From: CAYQOX01 sp964419335
Lineage (GTDB): Bacteria; Hinthialibacterota; Hinthialibacteria; Hinthialibacterales; Hinthialibacteraceae
Length of the DNA: 64,000 bases
Direction of reading: 5' to 3'
Assembly: GCA_964419335.1 (NCBI GenBank)
Contig: CAYQOX010000013.1
Span: 1-64,000, forward strand
Shown piece by piece: positions 25,832-33,463 of this stretch; within the stretch, counting starts at the first letter, position 1, and the number at the start of each line of letters is the position of its first letter. The position numbers and the translations under genes are program-made. Below the pieces are notes generated by a model that was given only the letters and a program-made list of their open reading frames with translations, did no database searches and had not been told where the DNA came from.

Positions 25832-27082
25832 ATGACAACAGAGATGAAATTATTCGAAGAAGGAAAGAAGCGAGCCATTGAATTAATGCATGGTTGTAGC
25901 AGCCCTCATGGCTTTTTAGCAAGCCCTACGGAAGAATCGAATTATCAGCGCGTATGGGGACGCGATGGGGCGATTCTTGGATTGGCCGCTCTTCTAACTG
26001 AGGATCAAGATTTGGTCGAGACTACGCGGCGTACATTGCAAACCTTAGCCGATCATCAAGGGCCTCATGGAGAAATTCCCAGTAATGTTGATCCCGATAC
26101 GAAGCGTGTGAGTTATGGCGGTATGGCGGGACGTGTGGATGCTGATTTGTGGTTTCTAATAGCTTGCTATGAATATTGGGATTATACGGGAGATCGAGAA
26201 TTTATCCGCTCGATGCTGCCGGTAATTGAGAAAGTCATCTTTTTATTGGGAGGGTGGGAATTCAATAACCGTGGACTTCTCTATATTCCCCAGACGGGAG
26301 ATTGGGCGGATGAGTATCTGCATCATGGATATGTATTGTTTGATCAAGCCCTGTATTTACAAGCGAAAAGATCTCTTGGAAACATTCATCACTATTTTCA
26401 TGGTTCTACGGATCATGGTTTGCAAGAAAGCATCGGAAAATTAAAGAGCCTGATCCGTGCGAATTACTGGGTGGAAGAAGGCCAAGAGATGCCGGAAGAG
26501 GTTTACCATGAAGTGATGTATAAAAAAGCCATACAAGCCGTTTGCCATTGCAAAGGGAAGTATTGGCTCTCCTATTTTTCTCCCCATGGCTATGGGTATC
26601 GTTTTGATAGTTTCGCCAATGTGTTGGTTTCCTTACTGGGGATAGCGGAGGAGCGGCAAAGTAACCGTGTGGATGATTATATTCAAAAAGAAATTCATAA
26701 CGATCATATCCGTTTGGTTCCCGCTTTTTATCCAGTAATTACCCCTATTGATGATGAAGATTGGGAAGATTTGAAAATGACGTTTTCGTATAAATTCAAG
26801 AATCATCCTTATGAGTATCATAATGGCGGTTTATGGCCAATGATTACGGGGTTTTATGTGGCAGATATGGCTAGGCGTGGTTGTCGAGATCAGGCGCGGG
26901 AATACTTGTTGGGAATTCATCAAGCCAATCAGATGTCGATGAATGGGCAACCGTGGAGTTTTCCCGAATATGTTCATGGAAAAGAGAGCACACCCGGGGG
27001 GACGCAGTATCAAGGATGGAGTGCGGCAGGCGCCGTCATTGGCCATTATACATTAGAGGGAAAACAGCTCTTTCACACATAA
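25832..27082 (+). CDS. GH100-like / amylo-alpha-1,6-glucosidase-like glycoside hydrolase
   Basis: This 416-residue cytosolic-type protein is expected to be an (alpha/alpha)6 toroid. Motifs include YQRVWGRDGAILGLAALL near the N-terminus, GEIPSNVDPDT, TGDWADEYLHHG (likely acid with the WADE Asp/Glu) and the C-terminal WSFPEYVHGKESTPGGTQY followed by QGWSAAG. The pattern resembles neutral/alkaline invertases (GH100) and debranching-type hydrolases, so the substrate is probably sucrose or an oligosaccharide (inference). The ribosome-binding site is poor; ATG 25844 is an alternative start. A bidirectional terminator follows. Confidence 0.75.
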   Translation: MTTEMKLFEEGKKRAIELMHGCSSPHGFLASPTEESNYQRVWGRDGAILGLAALLTEDQDLVETTRRTLQTLADHQGPHGEIPSNVDPDTKRVSYGGMAGRVDADLWFLIACYEYWDYTGDREFIRSMLPVIEKVIFLLGGWEFNNRGLLYIPQTGDWADEYLHHGYVLFDQALYLQAKRSLGNIHHYFHGSTDHGLQESIGKLKSLIRANYWVEEGQEMPEEVYHEVMYKKAIQAVCHCKGKYWLSYFSPHGYGYRFDSFANVLVSLLGIAEERQSNRVDDYIQKEIHNDHIRLVPAFYPVITPIDDEDWEDLKMTFSYKFKNHPYEYHNGGLWPMITGFYVADMARRGCRDQAREYLLGIHQANQMSMNGQPWSFPEYVHGKESTPGGTQYQGWSAAGAVIGHYTLEGKQLFHT

Positions 27083-27095
27083 GGTAAACGAAGAG

Positions 27096-27126
27096 AAGGG
27101 GATGTTTCTATAGAGACATCCCCTTT
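27096..27126. terminator. Bidirectional terminator between convergent genes
   Basis: AAGGGGATGTTTCTA pairs with TAGAGACATCCCCTT (one mismatch) and is followed by TTTTGCATTCTTTT on the plus strand. It separates the GH100-like gene from the convergent GH172 gene. Confidence 0.8.
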
Positions 27127-27149
27127 TGCATTCTTTTAGAAAACCCGAA

Positions 27150-28310
27150 TTAATTGATTTCCAGGTCATCCTTGCTGGGCAGTTCTGGGAAGGGGGCGTG
27201 CGGTTCGGTCTGATACCAATACACCACGGAAGCAATATCATCCTGCAGCGGTAAATAGCGGCCTCCGGAGCGCCACCCCAAGGCTTGCACGGTAACTCGT
27301 AAATCTTCTTCGAAGCGTATGGGATCAACGATATGCCAGCGATAGAGTCCAAACCGCATTTGTGATTTGTAAAATCCGTCTGGCCGGATAATTTGCGGCA
27401 TCCCTGCATAGGGAGTGGTGAACTCCTGATAGCGATCTTCTTCTTGATTTACAAAACCATATGATCCGCAGAAATAATCTTCTAAGCCAGTACCACATAT
27501 AGTAGGAAACTCATCATCGCCATCGATATAAAACTTCATTTCACCTTCACCCCACCAGCCGTTGTTGTTTACCCCCCAGCACATATAGGTGCCGACATAG
27601 TGTCCTTTTCCTTCAATGCCATCGATCAGGGTGTAGACTTCTTTGTAGGGTAAAGGATTGACACGGCGAAATTGAGCGTGAAAATAGGCCGCATCTTCGG
27701 GAACCTCGGTGAGGGTGTAATCAATTTGGTAATAGAGGGTCATATCATTTTCTGCGATATTTTCCACGGTGATTTTGCATTTTTCCCGGAAGGGCATAAC
27801 CCAATAACAATTAAAAGCGCTGCCAGGATTCACACAGACGGCTAAAGAAGAAACGTGGGCGTATTCACCCCAGCCACAGGCGAAGAAATCGCCGATGGGA
27901 CATTCTACGGAAGGTTCTTCTTCACCGTCCCAATAAATCCGCAGGATCGAAAAGCGCCAATCTCCGGTGGGGGTCAGCCAGATATGTTGAATCGCGCCGG
28001 GACCCTCCATTTCAGCCAGGGTGAAAGTGGTGTTCTTTTCGATTTCCACCGAAGGAGAAACTTTCCAGCCTTGGCCTAATTCACGGGCAGCACGAGCACC
28101 GGTTCCTTCTTTTGCCATTCCACCTTTCCCTTTTTCTCCGGAAAAGTTTTCGGGACTAATGGAGCGGGTTTTTGCATCGGACAAACGATAAAGATTCCCA
28201 AGGTTCATGTTTAATCCATGGAAGGATTCTTCGCACCATCCACTGGAAGACATTCCCACAGTGAGTACGGCTGAAAAGACCACAAGTAAACTTTTTCTCA
28301 TTTTTTTCAT
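27150..28310 (-). CDS. Secreted DUF2961 / GH172 family protein
   Basis: This 386-residue protein has a signal peptide (residues 1-26, KSLLVVFSAVLTVGMSSSGW then CEE). The DUF2961 fold, now classed as GH172, is recognisable in GPGAIQHIWLT, ILRIYWDGEEEPSVECPIGDF, GEGEMKFYIDGDDEFPTICG, TGLEDYFCGSYGF and FRFGLYRW-like MRFGLYRWHIVDPI. Characterised members act on difructose dianhydride or on arabinofuranosides. The conserved Glu in GEGE and in TGLEDYF fit the catalytic region. Secretion suggests extracellular or periplasmic oligosaccharide breakdown. The gene precedes nothing on its strand, and the MFS transporter gene lies 55 nt upstream, so the two may form an uptake-and-degradation operon. Confidence 0.87.
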   Translation of the reverse strand: MKKMRKSLLVVFSAVLTVGMSSSGWCEESFHGLNMNLGNLYRLSDAKTRSISPENFSGEKGKGGMAKEGTGARAARELGQGWKVSPSVEIEKNTTFTLAEMEGPGAIQHIWLTPTGDWRFSILRIYWDGEEEPSVECPIGDFFACGWGEYAHVSSLAVCVNPGSAFNCYWVMPFREKCKITVENIAENDMTLYYQIDYTLTEVPEDAAYFHAQFRRVNPLPYKEVYTLIDGIEGKGHYVGTYMCWGVNNNGWWGEGEMKFYIDGDDEFPTICGTGLEDYFCGSYGFVNQEEDRYQEFTTPYAGMPQIIRPDGFYKSQMRFGLYRWHIVDPIRFEEDLRVTVQALGWRSGGRYLPLQDDIASVVYWYQTEPHAPFPELPSKDDLEIN

Positions 28311-28364
28311 CCTTTCTCAATGAAATGATTGCAACTTATACATCGCATAAAATGAGATAAAAGT

Positions 28365-29702
28365 CTACGTTTCTTGAACAAAAGCTTCTTGTGGATTTTC
28401 AGCGAAAAAGGCAAACAGCATGGTGGTTAAAGGCATCGCGAGGCACACATAAACTCCGGCTTGATAACTGTTTGTATACTCATAAGACAATCCAAAGATA
28501 TAAGGGCCAATCGCGCTAGCGAAAACCATGGTGGACAAATTTAAGCTGCTAATGGCTCCAAGGTATTCGCGGCCATAGAATTTGGGCCAAACGACTGTCA
28601 TTAAGGGCCCAAAAATACCTCCACTAGCGCCAAAGCCTATGATGACAAAGGCTCGACCATAGACCTGATCGATTAGATTTACGCCGTAGACACCCAGCGC
28701 CAGCATGAGCAACATAACCAGCAGCGTGAATTTCAATTTGAAGTAATCACAGACCCAGCCGAAAATAAAGTTACTGAATATGCTCACAAAGGACATAGGC
28801 AAAAAGATGGCCAGGGCTTTCTCGCGATCCAATCCACCTTGTTCACCAATCGAGACGATATGAAAGGTTAAAGCAGTAATGATTAAAGACTGGGATGCCA
28901 GACCTAAGTTAAAAACCCAAAAAGTGTAGGTTTTTCTGGCTTCTTGAAGGGTAAATTCTTTAGAGACGTCAACGAAAGCGCGTCTTTTTTTTGTTACGCC
29001 TTTGACCTCTCCTCCATCCATTTGTAAGCCGCATTCTTCGGGATGATCACGAAAGGTTAGCCATCCCAGGAAAGCCATACCGACCAGGCTTATAGCCATG
29101 TATAACCAGGCTTGTCTCCATGAACTCATGAGAACAAGTTTATTAAAAACCAAGGGTGCGATCGAAAAGGAGAAGGTGACGACGACCCCGTTAATTCCTG
29201 AAACAAGACCTCGTCTACGGTTGAACCACTTGCCTAACATGGCTCGTCCGGTCAAGGTCAATAGTCCCTGGCCGGAAAAGCGTAACAATGTAAACCCAAT
29301 AAAGACCACCACGACACTGATGAGATAAGCCAAGCGGCCATCCATGCCTAAAGTAAACGCCTGTGCGATTTTGTCGCATAAGCTCAAGTACAACAACGTT
29401 ATTCCCAGAAGCATGGAAGACAAAACCACCATAAAACGTGCGCCATAGCGATCAAAGAGCCTTCCTCCCCAAGGCATGAACAAACTACTGATGATGGTTC
29501 CAAACATATAGGCTATGCTTAAATGGATCCGAGTAAGGCCTAATTCCTCGATAAGATAATCGGTAAAAACACTAACACCTATCGTTTGTCCTGGGACGCT
29601 CATCACCACGCCAATGGTGCTGACGACTACAATGACCCATCCATAAAAAAAGGGACATTTTTTAGGAGCAAAGGGAAAATCAGGTGAGAAAAAGTCTTTC
29701 AA
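28365..29702 (-). CDS. Major facilitator superfamily transporter
   Basis: A 445-residue, 12-helix permease. The N-terminus FFYGWVIVVVSTIGVVMSVP and the loop 2-3 motif GGRLFDRYGARFM (GxLxDRxGxR) are typical of the MFS subgroup of oxalate/formate-antiporter-like and monocarboxylate-like carriers. Substrate cannot be read from the sequence; the downstream GH172 gene suggests a sugar or an organic acid product. It is the first gene of a probable two-gene minus-strand unit, although the next upstream gene, the cold-shock fusion, lies only 34 nt away and could be part of the same transcript. Confidence 0.87.
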   Translation of the reverse strand: MKDFFSPDFPFAPKKCPFFYGWVIVVVSTIGVVMSVPGQTIGVSVFTDYLIEELGLTRIHLSIAYMFGTIISSLFMPWGGRLFDRYGARFMVVLSSMLLGITLLYLSLCDKIAQAFTLGMDGRLAYLISVVVVFIGFTLLRFSGQGLLTLTGRAMLGKWFNRRRGLVSGINGVVVTFSFSIAPLVFNKLVLMSSWRQAWLYMAISLVGMAFLGWLTFRDHPEECGLQMDGGEVKGVTKKRRAFVDVSKEFTLQEARKTYTFWVFNLGLASQSLIITALTFHIVSIGEQGGLDREKALAIFLPMSFVSIFSNFIFGWVCDYFKLKFTLLVMLLMLALGVYGVNLIDQVYGRAFVIIGFGASGGIFGPLMTVVWPKFYGREYLGAISSLNLSTMVFASAIGPYIFGLSYEYTNSYQAGVYVCLAMPLTTMLFAFFAENPQEAFVQET

Positions 29703-29736
29703 GGGTGTCTCCCGGTGTTTACAATCATGATGAATA

Positions 29737-30291
29737 CTACCTTATCCATCGTACATACAACCATAAGATAATCAATCCACCCTGTAGCGTAACGATTAAA
29801 TAGAAGCCAAAACGAAAGGCTTCCTTGATACTCTTATGGCGTAGATAGCGTTGGCTTAGCCATGCTGCGGGAGTTCCTCCAAGAAGGGTTAATACATGAA
29901 GGGTCATCTCGGGGATGCGAAAATAGTGAAGTCGGGCGCAAAGTTTATCCAAAGCATAATACAGGGAGGTGCATATGTTGATTGCGATTAAATAGGCCAG
30001 TACTGGGGGGAACTCATAGATCCATGCGATTCCCACCATGCCCAGACATAAGAAAAAACTCACTGTCAGGGTAACCACGGCAGGGCTTTTTTGCATGCCG
30101 CGGGTTTTGACTTTGACGGCTCGGGCTCCTTTTTCGTTGTACGTTAAGTCAAAATCGACGATACGGCCTATTTGTAGCTGCTCGGGATTATCCACATCGC
30201 GAAAATGCACAAAAACATCTTTTTGCCGATCTTTTACTCGAATAAAGCCAAAGCCTCGATCTTCATTATAATGAACAATAACACCTTGCAT
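29737..30291 (-). CDS. Cold-shock domain fused to a DUF1294 membrane domain
   Basis: This 184-residue protein has an N-terminal cold-shock domain (residues 1-65) with RNP1-like RGFGFIRV and RNP2-like DVFVHF, which binds single-stranded nucleic acid. It is followed by three or four transmembrane helices of the DUF1294 type (VTLTVSFFLCLGMVGIAW, DKLCARLHYFRIPE, LLGGTPAAWLSQRYLRHKS). This fusion is known in many bacteria but has no assigned function. It would tether a nucleic-acid-binding domain to the inner membrane. Upstream lies a terminator and the 228-bp repeat. Confidence 0.85.
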   Translation of the reverse strand: MQGVIVHYNEDRGFGFIRVKDRQKDVFVHFRDVDNPEQLQIGRIVDFDLTYNEKGARAVKVKTRGMQKSPAVVTLTVSFFLCLGMVGIAWIYEFPPVLAYLIAINICTSLYYALDKLCARLHYFRIPEMTLHVLTLLGGTPAAWLSQRYLRHKSIKEAFRFGFYLIVTLQGGLIILWLYVRWIR

Positions 30292-30348
30292 CTTCCCTCC
30301 CCTTCTAGACGATATTCGAATGAAACACCTATCTTTACCATAATAAAA

Positions 30349-30382
30349 GAGGGGCTGAAATGATCTATGGTTCCAGCCCCTA
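30349..30382 (-). terminator. Rho-independent terminator downstream of the PDH operon
   Basis: AGGGGCTG and CAGCCCCT pair around a loop. On the minus strand the stem is followed by CTTTTATT; on the plus strand by TATCTTGGTTTTTTT, so it may work in both directions. The PDH transcript would read through the 228-bp repeat before reaching it. Confidence 0.65.
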
Positions 30383-30416
30383 TCTTGGTTTTTTTATTGA
30401 CTTGGATGCTTTTTAG

Positions 30417-30644
30417 AGATTATCACGAAAGTGAGTACTTTTTTTGGAAAAAACGCCTTGGGGATGGGTTCCGCTTGTCACCGCGCGGCCTTAAGGGCGG
30501 CTTGCTCCGAAAGCCGCTCCACACAGGCCCCTTCGGCGTTTTGGTTTGATGGATTAGGATAGAAAAACGTCATAGGTCTCGCTATAGTATGATTTCATGT
30601 TTCCTTTTCAATGTATCAAAAAGTACTCAAATACAGGATGAACC
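30417..30644. repeat. 228-bp repeat family, full copy 1 (MITE-like, structured)
   Basis: A full-length copy, clearly related to 58813-59039. A perfect 12-bp inverted repeat, TGAGTACTTTTT (30432-30443) and AAAAAGTACTCA (30618-30629), lies near the ends. The outer flanks are conserved too (ATCACGAAAG on the left, AATACAGGATGAACC on the right). Inside, AAACGCCTTGGGG (30451-30463) can pair with CCCC-TTC-GGCGTTTT (30528-30542), enclosing GC-rich hairpins such as GCGGCTT/AAGCCGC. It encodes no convincing protein. It abuts the lpdA stop codon. Confidence 0.85.
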
Positions 30645-30648
30645 CTTT

Positions 30649-32073
30649 TTAGTGTTCTTTGCGTTTTTTGGAATAGGAATGAGTCGCGTAGCCATAATAC
30701 TTTTCGGCACATTCCATAATGGTTTCTGAGAGAGTGGGATGGGGATGGACCACATCCGCAAGATCAGCCGCGGTAGCGCCCATTTCGATTGCGATGACAC
30801 CTTCGCTGATCATTTCGCCCGCGCCGACACCGACAATTCCCACACCGAGGATTCTTTCCGTTTCGGGTTCGATCACGAGTTTGGTCATGCCATCGGGACG
30901 GTCAAAGCTGATCGCTCGTCCTGAATAAGTCCACTGAAACTTGGCGACCTCAACGTCAATCCCATTTTCTTTGGCTTCTCCTTCCGTCAAGCCGCACCAA
31001 GCCAACTCGGGATCGGTAAAGACCACGGCGGGAACGATGATATTTTCGAACACATGATCTTCCCCCGTAATGACATCGACGGCCACCCGTGCTTCGCGGG
31101 TGGCTTTGTGGGCTAGGAGGGCTCCGCCTACGACATCGCCAATTGCGTAAATACTGGGATCATCGGTTTGCTTTTTACTATTGACCTGAATGTAGCCTTT
31201 TTGATCGCGTTTCACCTTGGTATTTTCAAGGCCCAGATCATTGCAATTGGGGGTACGGCCAACAGAGACCAAGACGCGGTCGAACAACTCTTCCAGCGGA
31301 TCGTTATCACCGACTTTCATGCCAACCTTGATTTGTTTCCCGCTGGTCGCCATTTTTTCGACTTTGGTGTTCAATCGGATTTCGTCGAACATCTTTTCTG
31401 CACGAGCGGAGACGTATTTCACCATATCGGGATCAGCGCCATTCAATAAACGGGGGAGTGCTTCCACCAAGACGACTTGGCTACCCAAGGTGGCATATAC
31501 ATTCCCGAGTTCCATCCCGATATAGCCCCCCCCGATGACCAGCAAGCGTTCAGGAATTTCTTCCAACTCCAAGGCTTCGTCAGAGGTCATGATACGTTTG
31601 TTGCCCAAATCAAAGGCCGAGGGTAAAGTTGGGAGTGAGCCCACCGCGATGAGGGCTTTCTCATATTCAATGAATTTTTGTCCTTCCGAGGTTTCAACAC
31701 GTAATAGGTTGGAGCCTTCAAAATGCCCGCGGCCATTCATTACTGTAACTTGACGACGCTTGGCTAAGGCCTCGACTCCGGAATGTAACTTATCCAGAAT
31801 TGAATCCTTCCAAGCCCGTATTTTCTCCAGATCCAATTTTGGCGGACCAAAATAAATCCCTCGGCTGGCTGATTCTTTCGCTTCTTCCAAGAGTTTCGCG
31901 GCATGCAAATAAGCTTTTGAAGGAATACACCCGCGGTTCAAGCAAACCCCGCCGAGGCGTACATCTTTATCGACCATAATGACTTTTTGGCCTTTATCCG
32001 CAGCGTAAAAGGCGGCGGCATATCCACCGGGGCCTGCCCCGAGCACAACAAGTTCTGTTTTGATTGATTCCAT
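30649..32073 (-). CDS. lpdA: Dihydrolipoyl dehydrogenase (E3)
   Basis: E3 reoxidises dihydrolipoamide on E2 with FAD and NAD+. It has an FAD-binding GAGPGGYAAA at the N-terminus, the redox-active disulfide C44/C49 (GGVCLNRGCIPSK), an NAD-binding GGGYIGMELGNVYATLG, and the C-terminal His-Glu pair in VVHPHPTLSETIMECA. Length 474 is typical. It is the third gene of aceE-aceF-lpdA on the minus strand, 25 nt after E2, so it is dedicated at least to the PDH complex. Confidence 0.96.
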   Translation of the reverse strand: MESIKTELVVLGAGPGGYAAAFYAADKGQKVIMVDKDVRLGGVCLNRGCIPSKAYLHAAKLLEEAKESASRGIYFGPPKLDLEKIRAWKDSILDKLHSGVEALAKRRQVTVMNGRGHFEGSNLLRVETSEGQKFIEYEKALIAVGSLPTLPSAFDLGNKRIMTSDEALELEEIPERLLVIGGGYIGMELGNVYATLGSQVVLVEALPRLLNGADPDMVKYVSARAEKMFDEIRLNTKVEKMATSGKQIKVGMKVGDNDPLEELFDRVLVSVGRTPNCNDLGLENTKVKRDQKGYIQVNSKKQTDDPSIYAIGDVVGGALLAHKATREARVAVDVITGEDHVFENIIVPAVVFTDPELAWCGLTEGEAKENGIDVEVAKFQWTYSGRAISFDRPDGMTKLVIEPETERILGVGIVGVGAGEMISEGVIAIEMGATAADLADVVHPHPTLSETIMECAEKYYGYATHSYSKKRKEH

Positions 32074-32098
32074 AATTGTATTTCCTTATTTCATGGGC

Positions 32099-33412
32099 TT
32101 ACGTAAGTTTCACAATTTCTTCCGGATAATTTTCGAAAACGTTGACCAAATCACGAATGAATCGGGCACCATCGGCGCCATCGATCATACGATGATCATA
32201 GGAGACACATAAGGGCAAGAACAAGCGAGGCTCAATCGTATCATTGACCACGGCTGGCTTTTTCACCCCACGACCCATTCCCAAGATCGCGGTATTGGGA
32301 TGGTTTACGATCGGGGTAAAGTGGGTTCCACCAATGCCTCCCAGGTTGGATATTGTAAATGAGCTGCCTTTCATTTCTTCGCTGGACAATTTGCGGTTAC
32401 GTGCTTTTTCTGCGAGTTGCTGCAATTCGAGGCATAAGTCCACCAGGCTCTTTTGATCCACGTTCTGTACTACAGGGACCAAGAGTCCAGCCTCGGTGTC
32501 TACGGCTATACCGAGATGGAAGTACTCTTTATAGATCACTTCATCTGTATTCTCATCCAAGCTGGCATTGAATAGGGGGTATTTCTTCAAGACTTCGATG
32601 GCGGCTTTCATCGCGAGAGCGGTTAAGGTTAGTTTGGCGTTTTTCTGCTCATAGGCCGACTTGTAGCGTCCCCGCATTTCCATCAAGGCGGTAATATCGG
32701 CTTCATCGAACTGATACACATGCGGAATCCGGTTCCATGATTCTTGCATTCGTTGGCCGATGGTTTTGCGGATCGAAGAATATTTCTCTTTGTGAATTTC
32801 TCCCCATTGGGAGAAATCGATGGAGGGTGCCGTTGCGGGCGCCTTCCCGGCTTCGGGTCGAGTTTCCTTTTGCTTCGCAAAAGCGATTTCTTGTAGACGC
32901 TGAATATACTGTTTAATATCATCAAGCAGAATACGCCCCCCGCGTCCCGAACCGCGCACATTGGTTAGATCCAGGCCGATATCCCGTGCGAGTTTGCGAA
33001 TGGAGGGTGCCGCGGGAGGAGGGAATCCCGAAGGCGACTCGTAGGCGAAGCCTAAGATGGGATCGCGGATACTCTTGGGGACATAGGGAGTTTCTTTTTC
33101 AGGTTCTGTTGAAATTTCTTCTTGAACCGATTCTTCTCTTTTTGGTTCTTCGGGTTTCGGTTCCTCTTTCGCTTCTTCACCGTCGGAGGAAACCCGAATC
33201 AGTTTCTGTCCGACGTTGACGGTTTGTCCTTCTTCCACATAGATTTTGGAAACCGTTCCAGTTTCTGTAGAAGGGATAGGAGCAACCGCCTTATCGTTTT
33301 CCAATTCAAGAATGGTTTGATCCTTCTGGATGGTTTGTCCTTCTTCCACCATGATGGAAACAACCGTTCCTGAATCCGCGCCTTCCGCCAATTGAGGTAA
33401 AACAATATCCAT
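32099..33412 (-). CDS. aceF: Dihydrolipoamide acetyltransferase, E2 of pyruvate dehydrogenase
   Basis: E2 carries acetyl groups on lipoyl arms and transfers them to CoA. The order is one lipoyl domain (lipoyl Lys41 in ELENDKAVAPIP), an acidic EEPKPEEPKREE linker, a peripheral subunit-binding domain (PSIRKLARDIGLDLTNVRGS, about residues 134-170), another linker, and the catalytic acyltransferase domain ending in SYDHRMIDGADGARFI (catalytic His about 408). There is a single lipoyl domain, compared with three in enterobacterial AceF; length 437 fits. It sits between aceE and lpdA. Confidence 0.95.
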   Translation of the reverse strand: MDIVLPQLAEGADSGTVVSIMVEEGQTIQKDQTILELENDKAVAPIPSTETGTVSKIYVEEGQTVNVGQKLIRVSSDGEEAKEEPKPEEPKREESVQEEISTEPEKETPYVPKSIRDPILGFAYESPSGFPPPAAPSIRKLARDIGLDLTNVRGSGRGGRILLDDIKQYIQRLQEIAFAKQKETRPEAGKAPATAPSIDFSQWGEIHKEKYSSIRKTIGQRMQESWNRIPHVYQFDEADITALMEMRGRYKSAYEQKNAKLTLTALAMKAAIEVLKKYPLFNASLDENTDEVIYKEYFHLGIAVDTEAGLLVPVVQNVDQKSLVDLCLELQQLAEKARNRKLSSEEMKGSSFTISNLGGIGGTHFTPIVNHPNTAILGMGRGVKKPAVVNDTIEPRLFLPLCVSYDHRMIDGADGARFIRDLVNVFENYPEEIVKLT

Positions 33413-33463
33413 GAGGTTTCCCCTTTTAGTTAAACTTTTCGTAAAAGTGTTTCGTTATTTTAC

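Noticed and set aside
30367..30549. 60-residue ORF crossing the terminator and the repeat element.
   Set aside because: It starts inside a terminator stem, continues into the repeat, and is not conserved as protein in the second copy.
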